A stretch of DNA of 64,000 nucleotides from Microbispora rosea (GTDB lineage Bacteria; Actinomycetota; Actinomycetes; Streptosporangiales; Streptosporangiaceae), in the NCBI RefSeq assembly GCF_900156315.1, contig NZ_FTNI01000033.1, forward strand, positions 1 through 64,000, in the 5' to 3' direction. The translations under genes were made by a program, and so were the position numbers. This document shows, one piece after another, positions 9,836 to 18,190 of the stretch. The notes under the pieces are model-generated. The model made no database searches, was not told the DNA's origin, and worked only from the letters and a program-made list of their open reading frames with translations. Every line of letters starts with the position of its first letter. Within the stretch, counting starts at the first letter, position 1.

Positions 9836-10071
9836 CGTGGGCACGTTTTGAGGTAAGCACGATTCAGGCAGTGAGCGCGAGTATACGAAGAGTAGTCAGG
9901 TGCGATAGGACTTACACCCGGGACGACATACCTACCTTCCGGGTGTCGGCATCTCCGCAAGGAGCCGCCCATCGAACCCTGTAACGGTCAAATCGTCTGC
10001 TCCGGCCATCGTCTCCGCTGCGACGAGCGCGGTGACGACGGCCTCCCGGCCGGAACGACGGCCCTTCTCGA
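9836..10071. other. Intergenic region with inverted repeat
   Basis: No supported gene. ACACCCGG (9914-9921) and CCGGGTGT (9939-9946) form an 8-bp inverted repeat with a 17-base loop, downstream of the PucR gene on its strand. It has no T-tract, so a terminator role is uncertain. A 66-codon minus-strand frame (9932-10132) crosses into the PucR 3' end and is not believed. Confidence 0.4.
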
Positions 10072-11682
10072 TCAGGTGGTCTCGCGGCGGAAGGTCTCCA
10101 GGGCCAGAAGCGCGACGTGCAGCGACAGGCACGACTCGACGTCGTCGAGATCGGTGTCGAGGACCCGCTCCAGCCGCCGCAGCCGGTCGTAGAACGCGGG
10201 CCGGGACAGGTGGGCCTTCTGCGCGGCCACCGCCTTGTTGCGTCCCGCGTCGAGATAGATGCGCAGGATCCTGGTCAGGTCGCCGTGCCGCTGGGCGTCG
10301 TAGGCCAGCAGGGGCCCCAGCTCGCGCTCGGCGAAGGTCTGCAGCCGGGCGTCGTCGCGGAGCAGGTGCAGCAGGCCGCGCAGCCGCAGGTCGGGCAGGC
10401 GGTAGAACGGCCGCCCGTCGGGCTGGCGCACGGCGACCTCCGCCACCTGCTCGGCCTCCAGGAAGCCGCGCCGTACGTCCTTGATCGACTCCACGACCGA
10501 GCCGGCCGCCAGCACGAACGGCGTGGCGAAGTTCGCCCGCAGGCGTTCGGCCAGCGCGCCGAGCGCGGTCTCGGCGGTCATGCGGGGCGGCAGCGGCAGC
10601 AGCACTCCGACGCGGCTCTGGTCCAGCGCCCCGACCAGGGCGGGCAGCTTGGCCTCGCGGCAGGCGGCGGCGCCGGCCTCGGCGAGCTCGCCCAGCCTGG
10701 CCTGCTCGCCCAGCGCGGTGCCGGCGGGCGCGGTCAGCCGGATGACGGCGCCGACGAGCCTGCGGCCGGTGAGCGGGACCCCGACGGCGCGGGCGCGGGC
10801 GGCGGCCTCGTCGGGGTCGGCGTACGCGTGGGTGAGGATGCCGGTCAGTATGGTCCCGTGCGCCTGCCGTTCCAGGGACTCCTGGTGTCGCTCCAGCAGG
10901 CGGCCCAGCGCGAGCGTGGTCGCCGCGCGTTCGGCGAGCACGATGTCACGAGGGCTGGGCTGGCCGTCGCACAACAGGATGAGCCGTCCCCAGTCCTGGC
11001 CGCGGGCGCCGACCATGGTCACCAGCCAGCCGGCCGCGGCGTCGTACGCGGTCCGCTCCGAGGGCATGACCGCGCGCGACCTGGTCTCCCAGTTGGCCAG
11101 CAAGCTCCCGGTGTCGCCCCCGGCCGCGTCGCACGCCAGGACCTGGTGGGCGAGGTTCTCCAGCAGCACAGGGTGGCCGGAGAAGCGGGCGACCTGGTTG
11201 AGGACCTCGGCCGGGGACGCGCCCTCGACCGACAGCTCGGTGAACACCTCGTGCAGCTGCTCGGAGGCCCGCAGCTCCTGGAGCTGGATGTCGATGATGC
11301 GCGCGTGGACCGACTCGGTGATCTGGACGAAGGGCGTCTCACGGGAGAGCGTGATCAGCGGCAGCCCGTGCTCCTCCGCGGCCTTGACCACCGCTCTCGG
11401 CAGCTCGCGGACGAACCGCCGGCCGAGCTCGACGATCAGGCCCGAGGCGCCGACGGCGGCCAGCTCGCCGATGTAGTCGGCCAGCTTGTCTGGCTCGCTC
11501 GGCAGCGCCACCCCGGTCGTGAGGACCAGCTCGCCGCCGCGTAACAGGTGGGCGATGTCGTGGACCTCGCCCACGTGGACCCACCGGACCCGGGTGTCCA
11601 GCCGGTCGTCGCCCGCCACCACCCGGGGGCTGCCGCGCCGGACGGTGTCCAGTGCGAGCACGTCCGCGACCGTGGGGAGCAT
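10072..11682 (-). CDS. PucR-family transcriptional regulator (536 aa)
   Basis: An N-terminal PucR domain (about 1-130, with GGELVLTTGVALP and ASGLIVELG) is followed by a GGDEF-like middle region and a C-terminal PucR helix-turn-helix (about 475-535, with AHLSRPAFYDRLRRLERVLD). PucR regulators control purine, pyrimidine and omega-amino-acid breakdown. The gene lies 63 bp after a TetR gene on the same strand. Its likely targets, the aminotransferase and mmsA genes, lie 2.4 kb away beyond the MFS gene. A second PucR regulator at 24808 sits beside gabT. Confidence 0.9.
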   Translation of the reverse strand: MLPTVADVLALDTVRRGSPRVVAGDDRLDTRVRWVHVGEVHDIAHLLRGGELVLTTGVALPSEPDKLADYIGELAAVGASGLIVELGRRFVRELPRAVVKAAEEHGLPLITLSRETPFVQITESVHARIIDIQLQELRASEQLHEVFTELSVEGASPAEVLNQVARFSGHPVLLENLAHQVLACDAAGGDTGSLLANWETRSRAVMPSERTAYDAAAGWLVTMVGARGQDWGRLILLCDGQPSPRDIVLAERAATTLALGRLLERHQESLERQAHGTILTGILTHAYADPDEAAARARAVGVPLTGRRLVGAVIRLTAPAGTALGEQARLGELAEAGAAACREAKLPALVGALDQSRVGVLLPLPPRMTAETALGALAERLRANFATPFVLAAGSVVESIKDVRRGFLEAEQVAEVAVRQPDGRPFYRLPDLRLRGLLHLLRDDARLQTFAERELGPLLAYDAQRHGDLTRILRIYLDAGRNKAVAAQKAHLSRPAFYDRLRRLERVLDTDLDDVESCLSLHVALLALETFRRETT

Positions 11683-11745
11683 GTTTCAGAGGCTACCTGA
11701 TCATTATGTAAGGATGACCCCCCACTGGCTGACAGTGTGCAGGTC

Positions 11746-12468
11746 TCAACCGGACACTCCCCGTAGGCGTGTGCCGAGACCGTCGAGGAGGGCCATCAGC
11801 CCGAACTCGAAGGCGAGCCGCCGGGCCACGAGCGGGTCGAAGTCCTGCTGCGCGTAGGACTGGTAGCGCTCCAGCAGGTTGGGCCGGTCGGAGGCCAGCT
11901 TCGTCATGATCGGGTCCACCGCGGCCTGCAGCTCCGTCATGCTCGTGCCGCTCGCCTTCAGCGAGCTGATGAAGGCGACCTCGGGGATCGTGGCGCCCAG
12001 CGTGTACGACACGACGGCCGTCATGGCGTAGTCCACGTCGATGCCCTCGAACCCCGCGCGGACGAAGGCGCCCATCAGCCGGTCGGACGCGGTGAGCGCG
12101 TTCGGCCCGAGCGCGGGGACCACGCCGATGAGGCTCGCGCTCCACGGATGGTCGAAGACCGCCTGGCGCATGGCGTAGGCGAAGACGCTCGCCGCCTCCC
12201 GCCAGCCGGCCGCCTCTGGCACCACGACGCCCGAGTAGACCTCGTCCATCACGAGCTCGATCAGCTCGTCCTTGTTGGCCACGTGCCAGTAGAGGCTGGT
12301 CGCCCCCGCGCCGAGCCGGGCGCCGAGCTTGCGCATGCTGAGCGCGTCGAGGCCTTCGGCGTCGAGCAGCTCCACGGCCGCCCGGACGATCTGGTCGCGG
12401 CTGAGGCCCTGCTCGCGCCCTCCCTTGCGCGCGCGGGTCCAGACCGAGGAGAACGGCTTCGCTGACAC
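11746..12468 (-). CDS. TetR-family transcriptional regulator (240 aa)
   Basis: An N-terminal TetR helix-turn-helix spans about residues 22-70 (LSRDQIVRAAVELLDAEG, then GAGATSLYWHVANKDEL), with the larger TetR-C effector domain after it. The SLYWHV pattern is typical of the TetR/TetR_C subgroup that represses drug exporters. The start is GTG 12468, with TGAGG just before it. It is divergent from an MFS exporter gene, with palindromic sites in the 83-bp gap, so it most likely represses both itself and the exporter. Confidence 0.9.
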   Translation of the reverse strand: MSAKPFSSVWTRARKGGREQGLSRDQIVRAAVELLDAEGLDALSMRKLGARLGAGATSLYWHVANKDELIELVMDEVYSGVVVPEAAGWREAASVFAYAMRQAVFDHPWSASLIGVVPALGPNALTASDRLMGAFVRAGFEGIDVDYAMTAVVSYTLGATIPEVAFISSLKASGTSMTELQAAVDPIMTKLASDRPNLLERYQSYAQQDFDPLVARRLAFEFGLMALLDGLGTRLRGVSG

Positions 12469-12486
12469 GGCCTCACAATATTCGCT

Positions 12487-12541
12487 CGCACGGTGTTCGA
12501 TTGAGTCGTACAGTGTCCGACACTACTCGCACACTGTTCGA
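12487..12541. promoter_or_regulatory. TetR/MFS operator region
   Basis: AGTGTCCGACACT (12512-12524) is a palindrome, and two near-identical copies of CGCAC(G/A)(G/C)TGTTCGA stand 41 bp apart at 12487-12500 and 12528-12541. All lie between the divergent TetR and MFS genes. This symmetry and position are what a TetR repressor operator needs. The distal copy ends within 11 bases of the MFS start codon. Confidence 0.55.
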
Positions 12542-12551
12542 GGTGACCTTC

Positions 12552-14021
12552 ATGTCCCATCCCCGACGCTGGTGGATCCTCGGCGTCCTCTGCCTGAGCC
12601 TGCTGACCCTGGTCGTGGACAACACCGTCCTGAACCTGGCCATCCCGTCTCTCATGCGCGACCTCGGCGCCACGCCGTCCGACGTGCAGTGGGTCATCGA
12701 CGCCTACGTCCTGGTCTTCGCGGGACTGCTGCTCACCGCGGGCAGCCTGTCCGACCGGTACGGCAGGCGGCGCATGCTCGTGATCGGCCTGGCGTTCTTC
12801 GGCGGCGCCTCGGTGGTGGCCACGCTCGCCACCGAGCCCTGGCAGCTCATCGCGGCCCGCGCGCTGATGGGCGTCGGCGGCTCCTGCGTGATGCCGTCGA
12901 CCCTGTCGATCCTGATCACCGTGTTCGACGAGAGCGAGCGGCGCAAGGCCATCGCCGCGTGGAGCTCGGTCGCCATGGTCGGCGTCATCGCCGGCCCGAC
13001 GGTCGGCGGGTTCCTGCTCCAGCACTACTACTGGGGCTCGGTCTTCCTGATCAACGTGCCGATCGCGGTGCTGGCGATCGTCGCGGCCTTCGCGCTCATG
13101 CCGGAGACGTACGGCGAGACGCGGCGGGCCGACCCGCTCGGGGTGATCCTGTCCACGGCCGGGATGGGCGGGCTGGTCTGGGCCGTCATCTCGGCGCCCG
13201 GCGGGCACTTCAACCCTCTCGCGGTGGCGCTCTCGGCGGCCGCACTGCTGGCGTTCGTGCTGTGGGAGCGCCGCACCCCCCACTCGATGCTGCCGCTCGG
13301 CCTGTTCCGGGACCGCTCGTTCAGCGGGGCGTGCTTCTCCATCGTGCTGCTGTCGTTCGGCGCGGGCGCGCTCATGCTGGCCATCACGCAGTATCTGCAG
13401 TTCGTCCTCGGCTACGACCCGCTGAAGGCCGGGTTCGCCCTGCTGCCCTACGTGGTGGCGGCGTTGGTGTTCAACGGCCTGGGCGCGTCGCTCGGCAAGA
13501 AGGGGAGCAACCGCGTGCTCATCGTCTCCGGCCTGGTCGTCATGGCCGCCGGGTTCGTCCTGCTGTCCACGCTCACCGGCGGATACGGCACGCTGATCGC
13601 CGGTCTGATGGTCATGGGGGTGGGCGGCGGCCTGGCCGGTCCCGCGGCGTACGCGACGCTGATGGGCGCGGTGCCGCCCGAGCGCGCCGGGGTCGGCTCC
13701 GCGCTCAACGACACCGTGCAGCAGGTCGGCATGGCGCTGAGCGTGGCCGTCCTCGGCAGCGTGCTCGCCGCCGCGTACACCGCGGCCATGCCGGAGTCGG
13801 CGCCGCCGGCGGCGCGCGAGTCGATCGGCGTCGCGGTGACCCTGGGCGACCCCGCCGTGGCCGCCGCCGGGCGCGAGGCGTTCGTGTCGGCGATGTCCGT
13901 CGGCTCGTGGGTGGGCGCGGGCTGCTCGCTCGCGGCGGCCCTGGTCGCGCTGCTGGTGCTGCGGCGGAAGGCCGCAGCGCCGGCTCCCGGTCAGGAATCC
14001 GCAGAGCCCAGCACTGTGTAA
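12552..14021 (+). CDS. MFS transporter, DHA2/EmrB-QacA drug exporter (489 aa)
   Basis: The protein is a 14-helix type major facilitator. It starts MSHPRRWWILGVLCLSLLTL and carries motif LVVDNTVLNLAIPSL in helix 1, motif A GSLSDRYGRRRML, and motif C GPTVGGFLL. Such proteins use the proton gradient to export drugs or dyes. GAGGTGA lies just before ATG 12552, which is preferred over GTG 12501 (the longer frame would include the operator). It is divergent from a TetR regulator. The pair separates the PucR gene from the aminotransferase-mmsA operon. Confidence 0.92.
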   Translation: MSHPRRWWILGVLCLSLLTLVVDNTVLNLAIPSLMRDLGATPSDVQWVIDAYVLVFAGLLLTAGSLSDRYGRRRMLVIGLAFFGGASVVATLATEPWQLIAARALMGVGGSCVMPSTLSILITVFDESERRKAIAAWSSVAMVGVIAGPTVGGFLLQHYYWGSVFLINVPIAVLAIVAAFALMPETYGETRRADPLGVILSTAGMGGLVWAVISAPGGHFNPLAVALSAAALLAFVLWERRTPHSMLPLGLFRDRSFSGACFSIVLLSFGAGALMLAITQYLQFVLGYDPLKAGFALLPYVVAALVFNGLGASLGKKGSNRVLIVSGLVVMAAGFVLLSTLTGGYGTLIAGLMVMGVGGGLAGPAAYATLMGAVPPERAGVGSALNDTVQQVGMALSVAVLGSVLAAAYTAAMPESAPPAARESIGVAVTLGDPAVAAAGREAFVSAMSVGSWVGAGCSLAAALVALLVLRRKAAAPAPGQESAEPSTV

Positions 14022-14030
14022 CTGGCGTTC

Positions 14031-14085
14031 GAGGTATCCCATACAGGCTGACAGGTGAGTCGGTCGCCCGTCAGCCGGGATACTC
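14031..14085 (+). promoter_or_regulatory. Two-part stem-loop directly before the aminotransferase start
   Basis: GAGGTATCCC (14031-14040) pairs with GGGATACTC (14077-14085), and inside it GGCTGAC (14046-14052) pairs with GTCAGCC (14070-14076). The structure ends five bases before ATG 14091, next to the weak GGAG. It could be the terminator of the MFS gene, a leader hairpin controlling translation, or a dyad for the PucR regulator. There is no T-tract after it. Confidence 0.5.
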
Positions 14086-14090
14086 GGAGC

Positions 14091-15386
14091 ATGTCGGACC
14101 TTCTCGCACGCCATCGCGCGGTCATGCCGAACTGGATGGCCCTCTACTACAACGAGCCGATCGAAATCGTCGGCGGCAAGGGGAACCGCGTCGTCGACGC
14201 GAACGGGAAGAGCTATCTGGACTTCTTCGCCGGGATCCTCACCAACATGATCGGGTACGACGTGCCCGAGGTGCGCGACGCCGTCGAGCGCCAGCTCGCC
14301 ACCGGCGTCGTCCACACCTCGACGCTGTACCTCATCCGCAGCCAGGTCGAGCTGGCCGAGAAGATCGCCCGCCTGTCGGGCATCCCGGACGCCAAGGTCT
14401 TCTTCACCAACTCCGGCACCGAGGCCAACGAGACGGCCCTGCTGCTGGCCACCTACGCCCGCGGGTCCGACCAGGTGCTCGCCATGCGGCAGAGCTACCA
14501 CGGCCGGTCGTTCGGCGCGATCAGCGTGACTTCCAACCGGTCGTGGAAGAACAACTCGCTGTCGCCGCTCAACGTGCACTTCCTGCACGGCGCCGACCGG
14601 CACCTGACGCAGTTTCGCGGCATGTCGGACGCCGACTACATCGCGGCCTGCGTGGACGACCTGCGCCACGTGCTCGCCACGGCCGTCAGCAAGGACGTCG
14701 CCGCCCTGATCGCCGAGCCGATCCAGGGCGTGGGCGGCTTCACCATGGCCCCCGACGGGCTGTTCGCCGCCTACAAGGAGGTCCTCGACGAGGAAGGCAT
14801 CCTGTTCGTCTCCGACGAGGTGCAGACCGGCTGGGGCCGTACGGGCTCGGCGTTCTTCGGGATCCAGAACCACGGCGTGACGCCCGACATGATGACCTTC
14901 GCCAAGGGGCTCGGCAACGGCTTCGCGGTCGGCGGGATCGTGGCGCGCGGCGACCTCATGGACGGCCCGCACGCCGTGGGACTGTCCACCTTCGGCGGCA
15001 ATCCGATCTCGATGGCGGCGGCCAACGCGACGCTCGACTACGTGCTCGACCACGACCTGCAGGCCAACGCGGCGCGCACCGGCGAGATCATCATCTCCGG
15101 GCTGCGCGAGGCCGCCGGGCGGCTGCCCGTCGTGGGGGAGGTGCGGGGCAAGGGACTGATGTTCGCGATCGAGCTGGTCGATCCCGCCACCGGCGCGCCC
15201 GCCCCCGCGCTGGCCGCCCGCTTCATGGAGGAGACCAAGAGGCTCGGCCTGCTCGCGGGCAAGGGCGGGCTGTACGGCAGCACGCTGCGCATGGCTCCGC
15301 CGCTCACGCTCACCGAGGACGAGGCCCGCGAGGGCCTGGGCATCCTCGTCACCGCTCTGGAGGCCGTCAACGATGAAGCACGTTAA
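14091..15386 (+). CDS. Class III omega-aminotransferase, probably beta-alanine/3-aminoisobutyrate (431 aa)
   Basis: A PLP-dependent fold type I transaminase. It has the phosphate-binding NSGTEANETAL, QSYHGRSFGAI, D242 in FVSDEVQTGWGR and the Schiff-base lysine K272 in TFAKGLGNGFAVGG. The following gene is mmsA, whose enzyme uses malonate or methylmalonate semialdehyde. That makes beta-alanine or 3-aminoisobutyrate the likely amino donor, as in reductive pyrimidine or valine breakdown. The exact substrate is inferred from this neighbour. The genes overlap by 14 bases. The Shine-Dalgarno GGAG sits only one base from ATG 14091, an unusually short spacing, so initiation may be weak or regulated. 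Confidence 0.88.
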   Translation: MSDLLARHRAVMPNWMALYYNEPIEIVGGKGNRVVDANGKSYLDFFAGILTNMIGYDVPEVRDAVERQLATGVVHTSTLYLIRSQVELAEKIARLSGIPDAKVFFTNSGTEANETALLLATYARGSDQVLAMRQSYHGRSFGAISVTSNRSWKNNSLSPLNVHFLHGADRHLTQFRGMSDADYIAACVDDLRHVLATAVSKDVAALIAEPIQGVGGFTMAPDGLFAAYKEVLDEEGILFVSDEVQTGWGRTGSAFFGIQNHGVTPDMMTFAKGLGNGFAVGGIVARGDLMDGPHAVGLSTFGGNPISMAAANATLDYVLDHDLQANAARTGEIIISGLREAAGRLPVVGEVRGKGLMFAIELVDPATGAPAPALAARFMEETKRLGLLAGKGGLYGSTLRMAPPLTLTEDEAREGLGILVTALEAVNDEAR

Positions 15387-16866
15387 CCACTGGATCGGCG
15401 GCGAGATCGTCGAGGGCGCCGGCCGTACGGCCGAGGTGTTCGACCCGGCGACCGGCGAGGTGAGCGGGCAGGTGTCGCTGGCCTCGGCCGAGGAGGTCGA
15501 CGCGGCGGTCGAGGCCGCCGCGCGGGCTTACCCCGCCTGGCGTGACGCCTCGCTGGTGAAGCGCGCCGCGGTCCTGTTCCGGTTCCGCGAGCTGCTCGAC
15601 GCGCACCGCGACGACCTGGCCGCGCTGATCACGGCCGAGCACGGCAAGGTGCACTCCGACGCGCTGGGGGAGGTGGCCCGCGGCCTGGAGGTCGTGGAGT
15701 TCGCCTGCGGCATTCCCCACCTGCTCAAGGGCGGCTATTCGGAGAACGTCTCGACCCGGGTCGACTCCTACTCGATCCGCCAGCCGCTCGGCGTGGTGGC
15801 GGGCATCACGCCGTTCAACTTCCCGGCGATGGTGCCGATGTGGATGTTCCCGGTGGCGATCGCCTGCGGGAACACGTTCGTGCTCAAGCCCTCCGAGCGT
15901 GACCCCTCCGCCTCCCTGCTCCTCGCCGAGCTGTGGCAGCGGGCCGGCCTGCCGGACGGCGTGTTCAACGTGGTGCAGGGCGACAAGGCGGCGGTGGACC
16001 GGCTGCTGGAGCACCCGTCCGTGCGGGCCGTGTCATTCGTCGGCTCCACGCCGATCGCGCGGTACGTGTACGAGACCGGCACGGCACACGGCAAGCGGGT
16101 GCAGGCGCTCGGCGGGGCCAAGAACCACATGCTCGTGCTGCCCGACGCCGACCTCGACCTGGTCGCCGACTCGGCCGTCTCGGCGGGCTTCGGCTCGGCG
16201 GGGGAGCGGTGCATGGCGATCTCCGTGGTGCTCGCGGTCGACCCGATCGGCGACGAGCTGGTCGAGAAGATCGTGTCGCGGGTGCGAGAGCTCGAGATCG
16301 GTCCCGGAGACGACCCCGAGTCGCAGATGGGCCCGCTCGTCACCGCCGCCCACCGCGACAAGGTGGCGTCCTACCTCGACCTCGGCGTCGAGGAGGGGGC
16401 CAAGCTCGTGGTCGACGGCAGGGAGACCCCCGTGCGCGGCGGCCGGGAGAAGGGCTTCTGGCTCGGCCCGACCGTCCTCGACCACGTGCCGCCGAACTCC
16501 CGCGTCCACCGCGAGGAGATCTTCGGCCCGGTGCTGTCGATCGTGCGCGTCCGCTCGTACGAGGAGGGCCTGGAGCTGATCAACACCGGCGAGTACGGCA
16601 ACGGCACGGCGATCTTCACCAACGACGGCGGCGCCGCCCGGCGCTTCCAGAACGAGGTGGAGGTCGGCATGGTCGGCGTCAACGTGCCGATCCCGGTGCC
16701 GATGGCCTTCTACAGCTTCGGCGGCTGGAAGGCCTCGCTGTTCGGCGACACCCACGTGCACGGCACCGAGGGGGTCCACTTCTACACCAGGGGCAAGGTC
16801 GTCACCTCGCGGTGGCTCGATCCCTCCCACGGCGGCGTGAACCTGGGCTTCCCGACCAACGCCTGA
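15373..16866 (+). CDS. mmsA: Methylmalonate-semialdehyde dehydrogenase, CoA-acylating (497 aa)
   Basis: Converts malonate or methylmalonate semialdehyde, NAD+ and CoA to acetyl-CoA or propionyl-CoA plus CO2. The aldehyde dehydrogenase fold is complete. The catalytic cysteine is C280 in GSAGERCMAISV, a signature of this subfamily. The usual general-base glutamate is absent: the segment reads ALGGAKNHML where hydrolytic ALDHs have ELGG, which is normal for CoA-acylating enzymes. ITPFNFPAMVPMWMFP is also characteristic. ATG 15373 lies inside the aminotransferase 3' end, so the two are cotranscribed and probably translationally coupled. A strong terminator follows. Confidence 0.95.
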   Translation: MKHVNHWIGGEIVEGAGRTAEVFDPATGEVSGQVSLASAEEVDAAVEAAARAYPAWRDASLVKRAAVLFRFRELLDAHRDDLAALITAEHGKVHSDALGEVARGLEVVEFACGIPHLLKGGYSENVSTRVDSYSIRQPLGVVAGITPFNFPAMVPMWMFPVAIACGNTFVLKPSERDPSASLLLAELWQRAGLPDGVFNVVQGDKAAVDRLLEHPSVRAVSFVGSTPIARYVYETGTAHGKRVQALGGAKNHMLVLPDADLDLVADSAVSAGFGSAGERCMAISVVLAVDPIGDELVEKIVSRVRELEIGPGDDPESQMGPLVTAAHRDKVASYLDLGVEEGAKLVVDGRETPVRGGREKGFWLGPTVLDHVPPNSRVHREEIFGPVLSIVRVRSYEEGLELINTGEYGNGTAIFTNDGGAARRFQNEVEVGMVGVNVPIPVPMAFYSFGGWKASLFGDTHVHGTEGVHFYTRGKVVTSRWLDPSHGGVNLGFPTNA

Positions 16867-16876
16867 CGGCGCAGGC

Positions 16877-16916
16877 GACGCCCCGAGCCGGCGGGGCCCA
16901 GTAGGCTCGGGGCGTC
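16877..16916 (+). terminator. Intrinsic terminator after mmsA
   Basis: GACGCCCCGAGCC (16877-16889) and GGCTCGGGGCGTC (16904-16916) are perfect 13-bp arms around a 14-base loop, followed by CGTCTTTT. It ends the aminotransferase-mmsA operon 10 bases after the stop codon. Confidence 0.85.
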
Positions 16917-16945
16917 CGTCTTTTGTCAGGGCAGGGGGGTCGTGC

Positions 16946-18142
16946 GTGCGCCGTACACACCTGGTCGCGACGGTCGCGGCCGTGGGACTGCTCGCCGCCG
17001 CCTGCGCCGGCCGGCCCGCGCCCGCGACCGAGGTGGCCACGCCGGGCGCCGTCGCGGCCGCCGCGACGACGTCCGCGGGCCCCAGCCCGTCGTCCCCCTC
17101 CTCGTCCGGCCCCACGCCCAGCCCGCTCGCGTCCGTCGGGCGCGGCGAGGGGACGGTCAGCGTGGTCGCGATCGACGGGTACGCCGAGTGGGGCGGCGTC
17201 GATCCCAAGGTCAAGTGGGTCGGCACGTTCGAGAAGGAGACGGGCTGCAAGGTCAGCCTGCGCTACTACGACCCGCGCCAGGAGGAGCGGCCGGGCGACT
17301 TCCCGCCGTCGTCGTTCGACGTGATCTCCGCGACGCCCGAGGTGGGCGGCCGGCTGATGGACGAGGGCAAGGCCGCCCCGCTCAACACCGGTCTGCTGGA
17401 CGGCTACGACAAGATCCCCAAGCGGCTGCGTACGCTGCCGTCGGTCACCCGGGACGAGCAGGTCTACGGCGTGCCGTACGTGTGGGCGACCAACGAGATC
17501 CTCTACGACGCCGGCAAGGTCAGCCCCGACGGGCCGGAGTCGCTCTTCACCGACGAGGGGCCCGTGATGCTCCGGGACCGTCCGCTGTCGCTGGCCGACG
17601 CCGCGCTGGTGCTCAAGGCTCAGGGCACGGACGTCGGCGAGGACATCAAGGACCCCTTCGACCTCACCGACGCCCAGCTCGACGCCGCCGCCGAGCTGTT
17701 CACGTCCGGCGACGACGGCCGCCGCGTCTTCTGGCGTGATCCCGTCGAGGTCGTCCAGGGCTTCGCGACCGGGTCCGTACGGCTCGCGCAGGCCACGCCG
17801 TACCACCTGGACGTGCTCGGGCGCGGGAACAAGCAGGTCAGAGCGCTGACGGACCGGCCGGTGACCGGATGGGCCGACGCGTGGATGATGTCGGCCGAGG
17901 CCCCGCATCCGTCGTGCGCGTACAAGTGGCTCGACTTCACGATGTCGGCCGACGTGCAGCGCAAGGTGTCCGCCTGGATGGGGCTTGCCCCGGCCAACCC
18001 GGCGGGGTGCACCGGCGCGGCCCGCCGGATCTGCACGGACTACCGCGTCGGCACCTCCCAGGCGTTCCGGGGTGTCTACTTCGCGGTGCGTCCCAAGGAC
18101 TACGACAAGTGGGTGGAGCGCTGGTCGCGCGTCGTGTCCTGA
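16946..18142 (+). CDS. Extracellular solute-binding lipoprotein, PotD-like (398 aa)
   Basis: A lipoprotein signal peptide ends in LLAAAC with the lipid-anchored cysteine at C20. A Pro/Ser/Thr-rich linker (about 25-68) follows, then a periplasmic-binding-protein domain with PYVWATNEILYDAGKV, ATPYHLDVL and a C-terminal WMGLAPANPAGC. The overall pattern fits spermidine/putrescine-type binding proteins. GTG 16946 follows GGGGGG. No permease or ATPase gene lies nearby, so it must serve a transporter encoded elsewhere or act as a sensor. Its place between two omega-amino-acid catabolic modules makes a polyamine or omega-amino-acid ligand plausible, by inference only. Confidence 0.83.
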   Translation: MRRTHLVATVAAVGLLAAACAGRPAPATEVATPGAVAAAATTSAGPSPSSPSSSGPTPSPLASVGRGEGTVSVVAIDGYAEWGGVDPKVKWVGTFEKETGCKVSLRYYDPRQEERPGDFPPSSFDVISATPEVGGRLMDEGKAAPLNTGLLDGYDKIPKRLRTLPSVTRDEQVYGVPYVWATNEILYDAGKVSPDGPESLFTDEGPVMLRDRPLSLADAALVLKAQGTDVGEDIKDPFDLTDAQLDAAAELFTSGDDGRRVFWRDPVEVVQGFATGSVRLAQATPYHLDVLGRGNKQVRALTDRPVTGWADAWMMSAEAPHPSCAYKWLDFTMSADVQRKVSAWMGLAPANPAGCTGAARRICTDYRVGTSQAFRGVYFAVRPKDYDKWVERWSRVVS

Positions 18143-18190
18143 CCCCTTGAGTGTCTTGATCCGGGTGTCCTGATCCGGCGAGGGCTACGG

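Noticed and set aside
9932..10132. 66-codon minus-strand frame near the end of the PucR gene
   Set aside because: Overlaps the PucR coding region, has no ribosome site, and shows no clear relation to any family; a resemblance to PIN-domain ends was too weak.
12261..15053. 930-codon minus-strand frame antisense to MFS and aminotransferase
   Set aside because: Arg/His-rich shadow of well-supported + strand genes; high GC keeps the antisense frame open.
16033..17250. 405-codon minus-strand frame antisense to mmsA
   Set aside because: No family features and no ribosome site; the opposite frame is a textbook mmsA.
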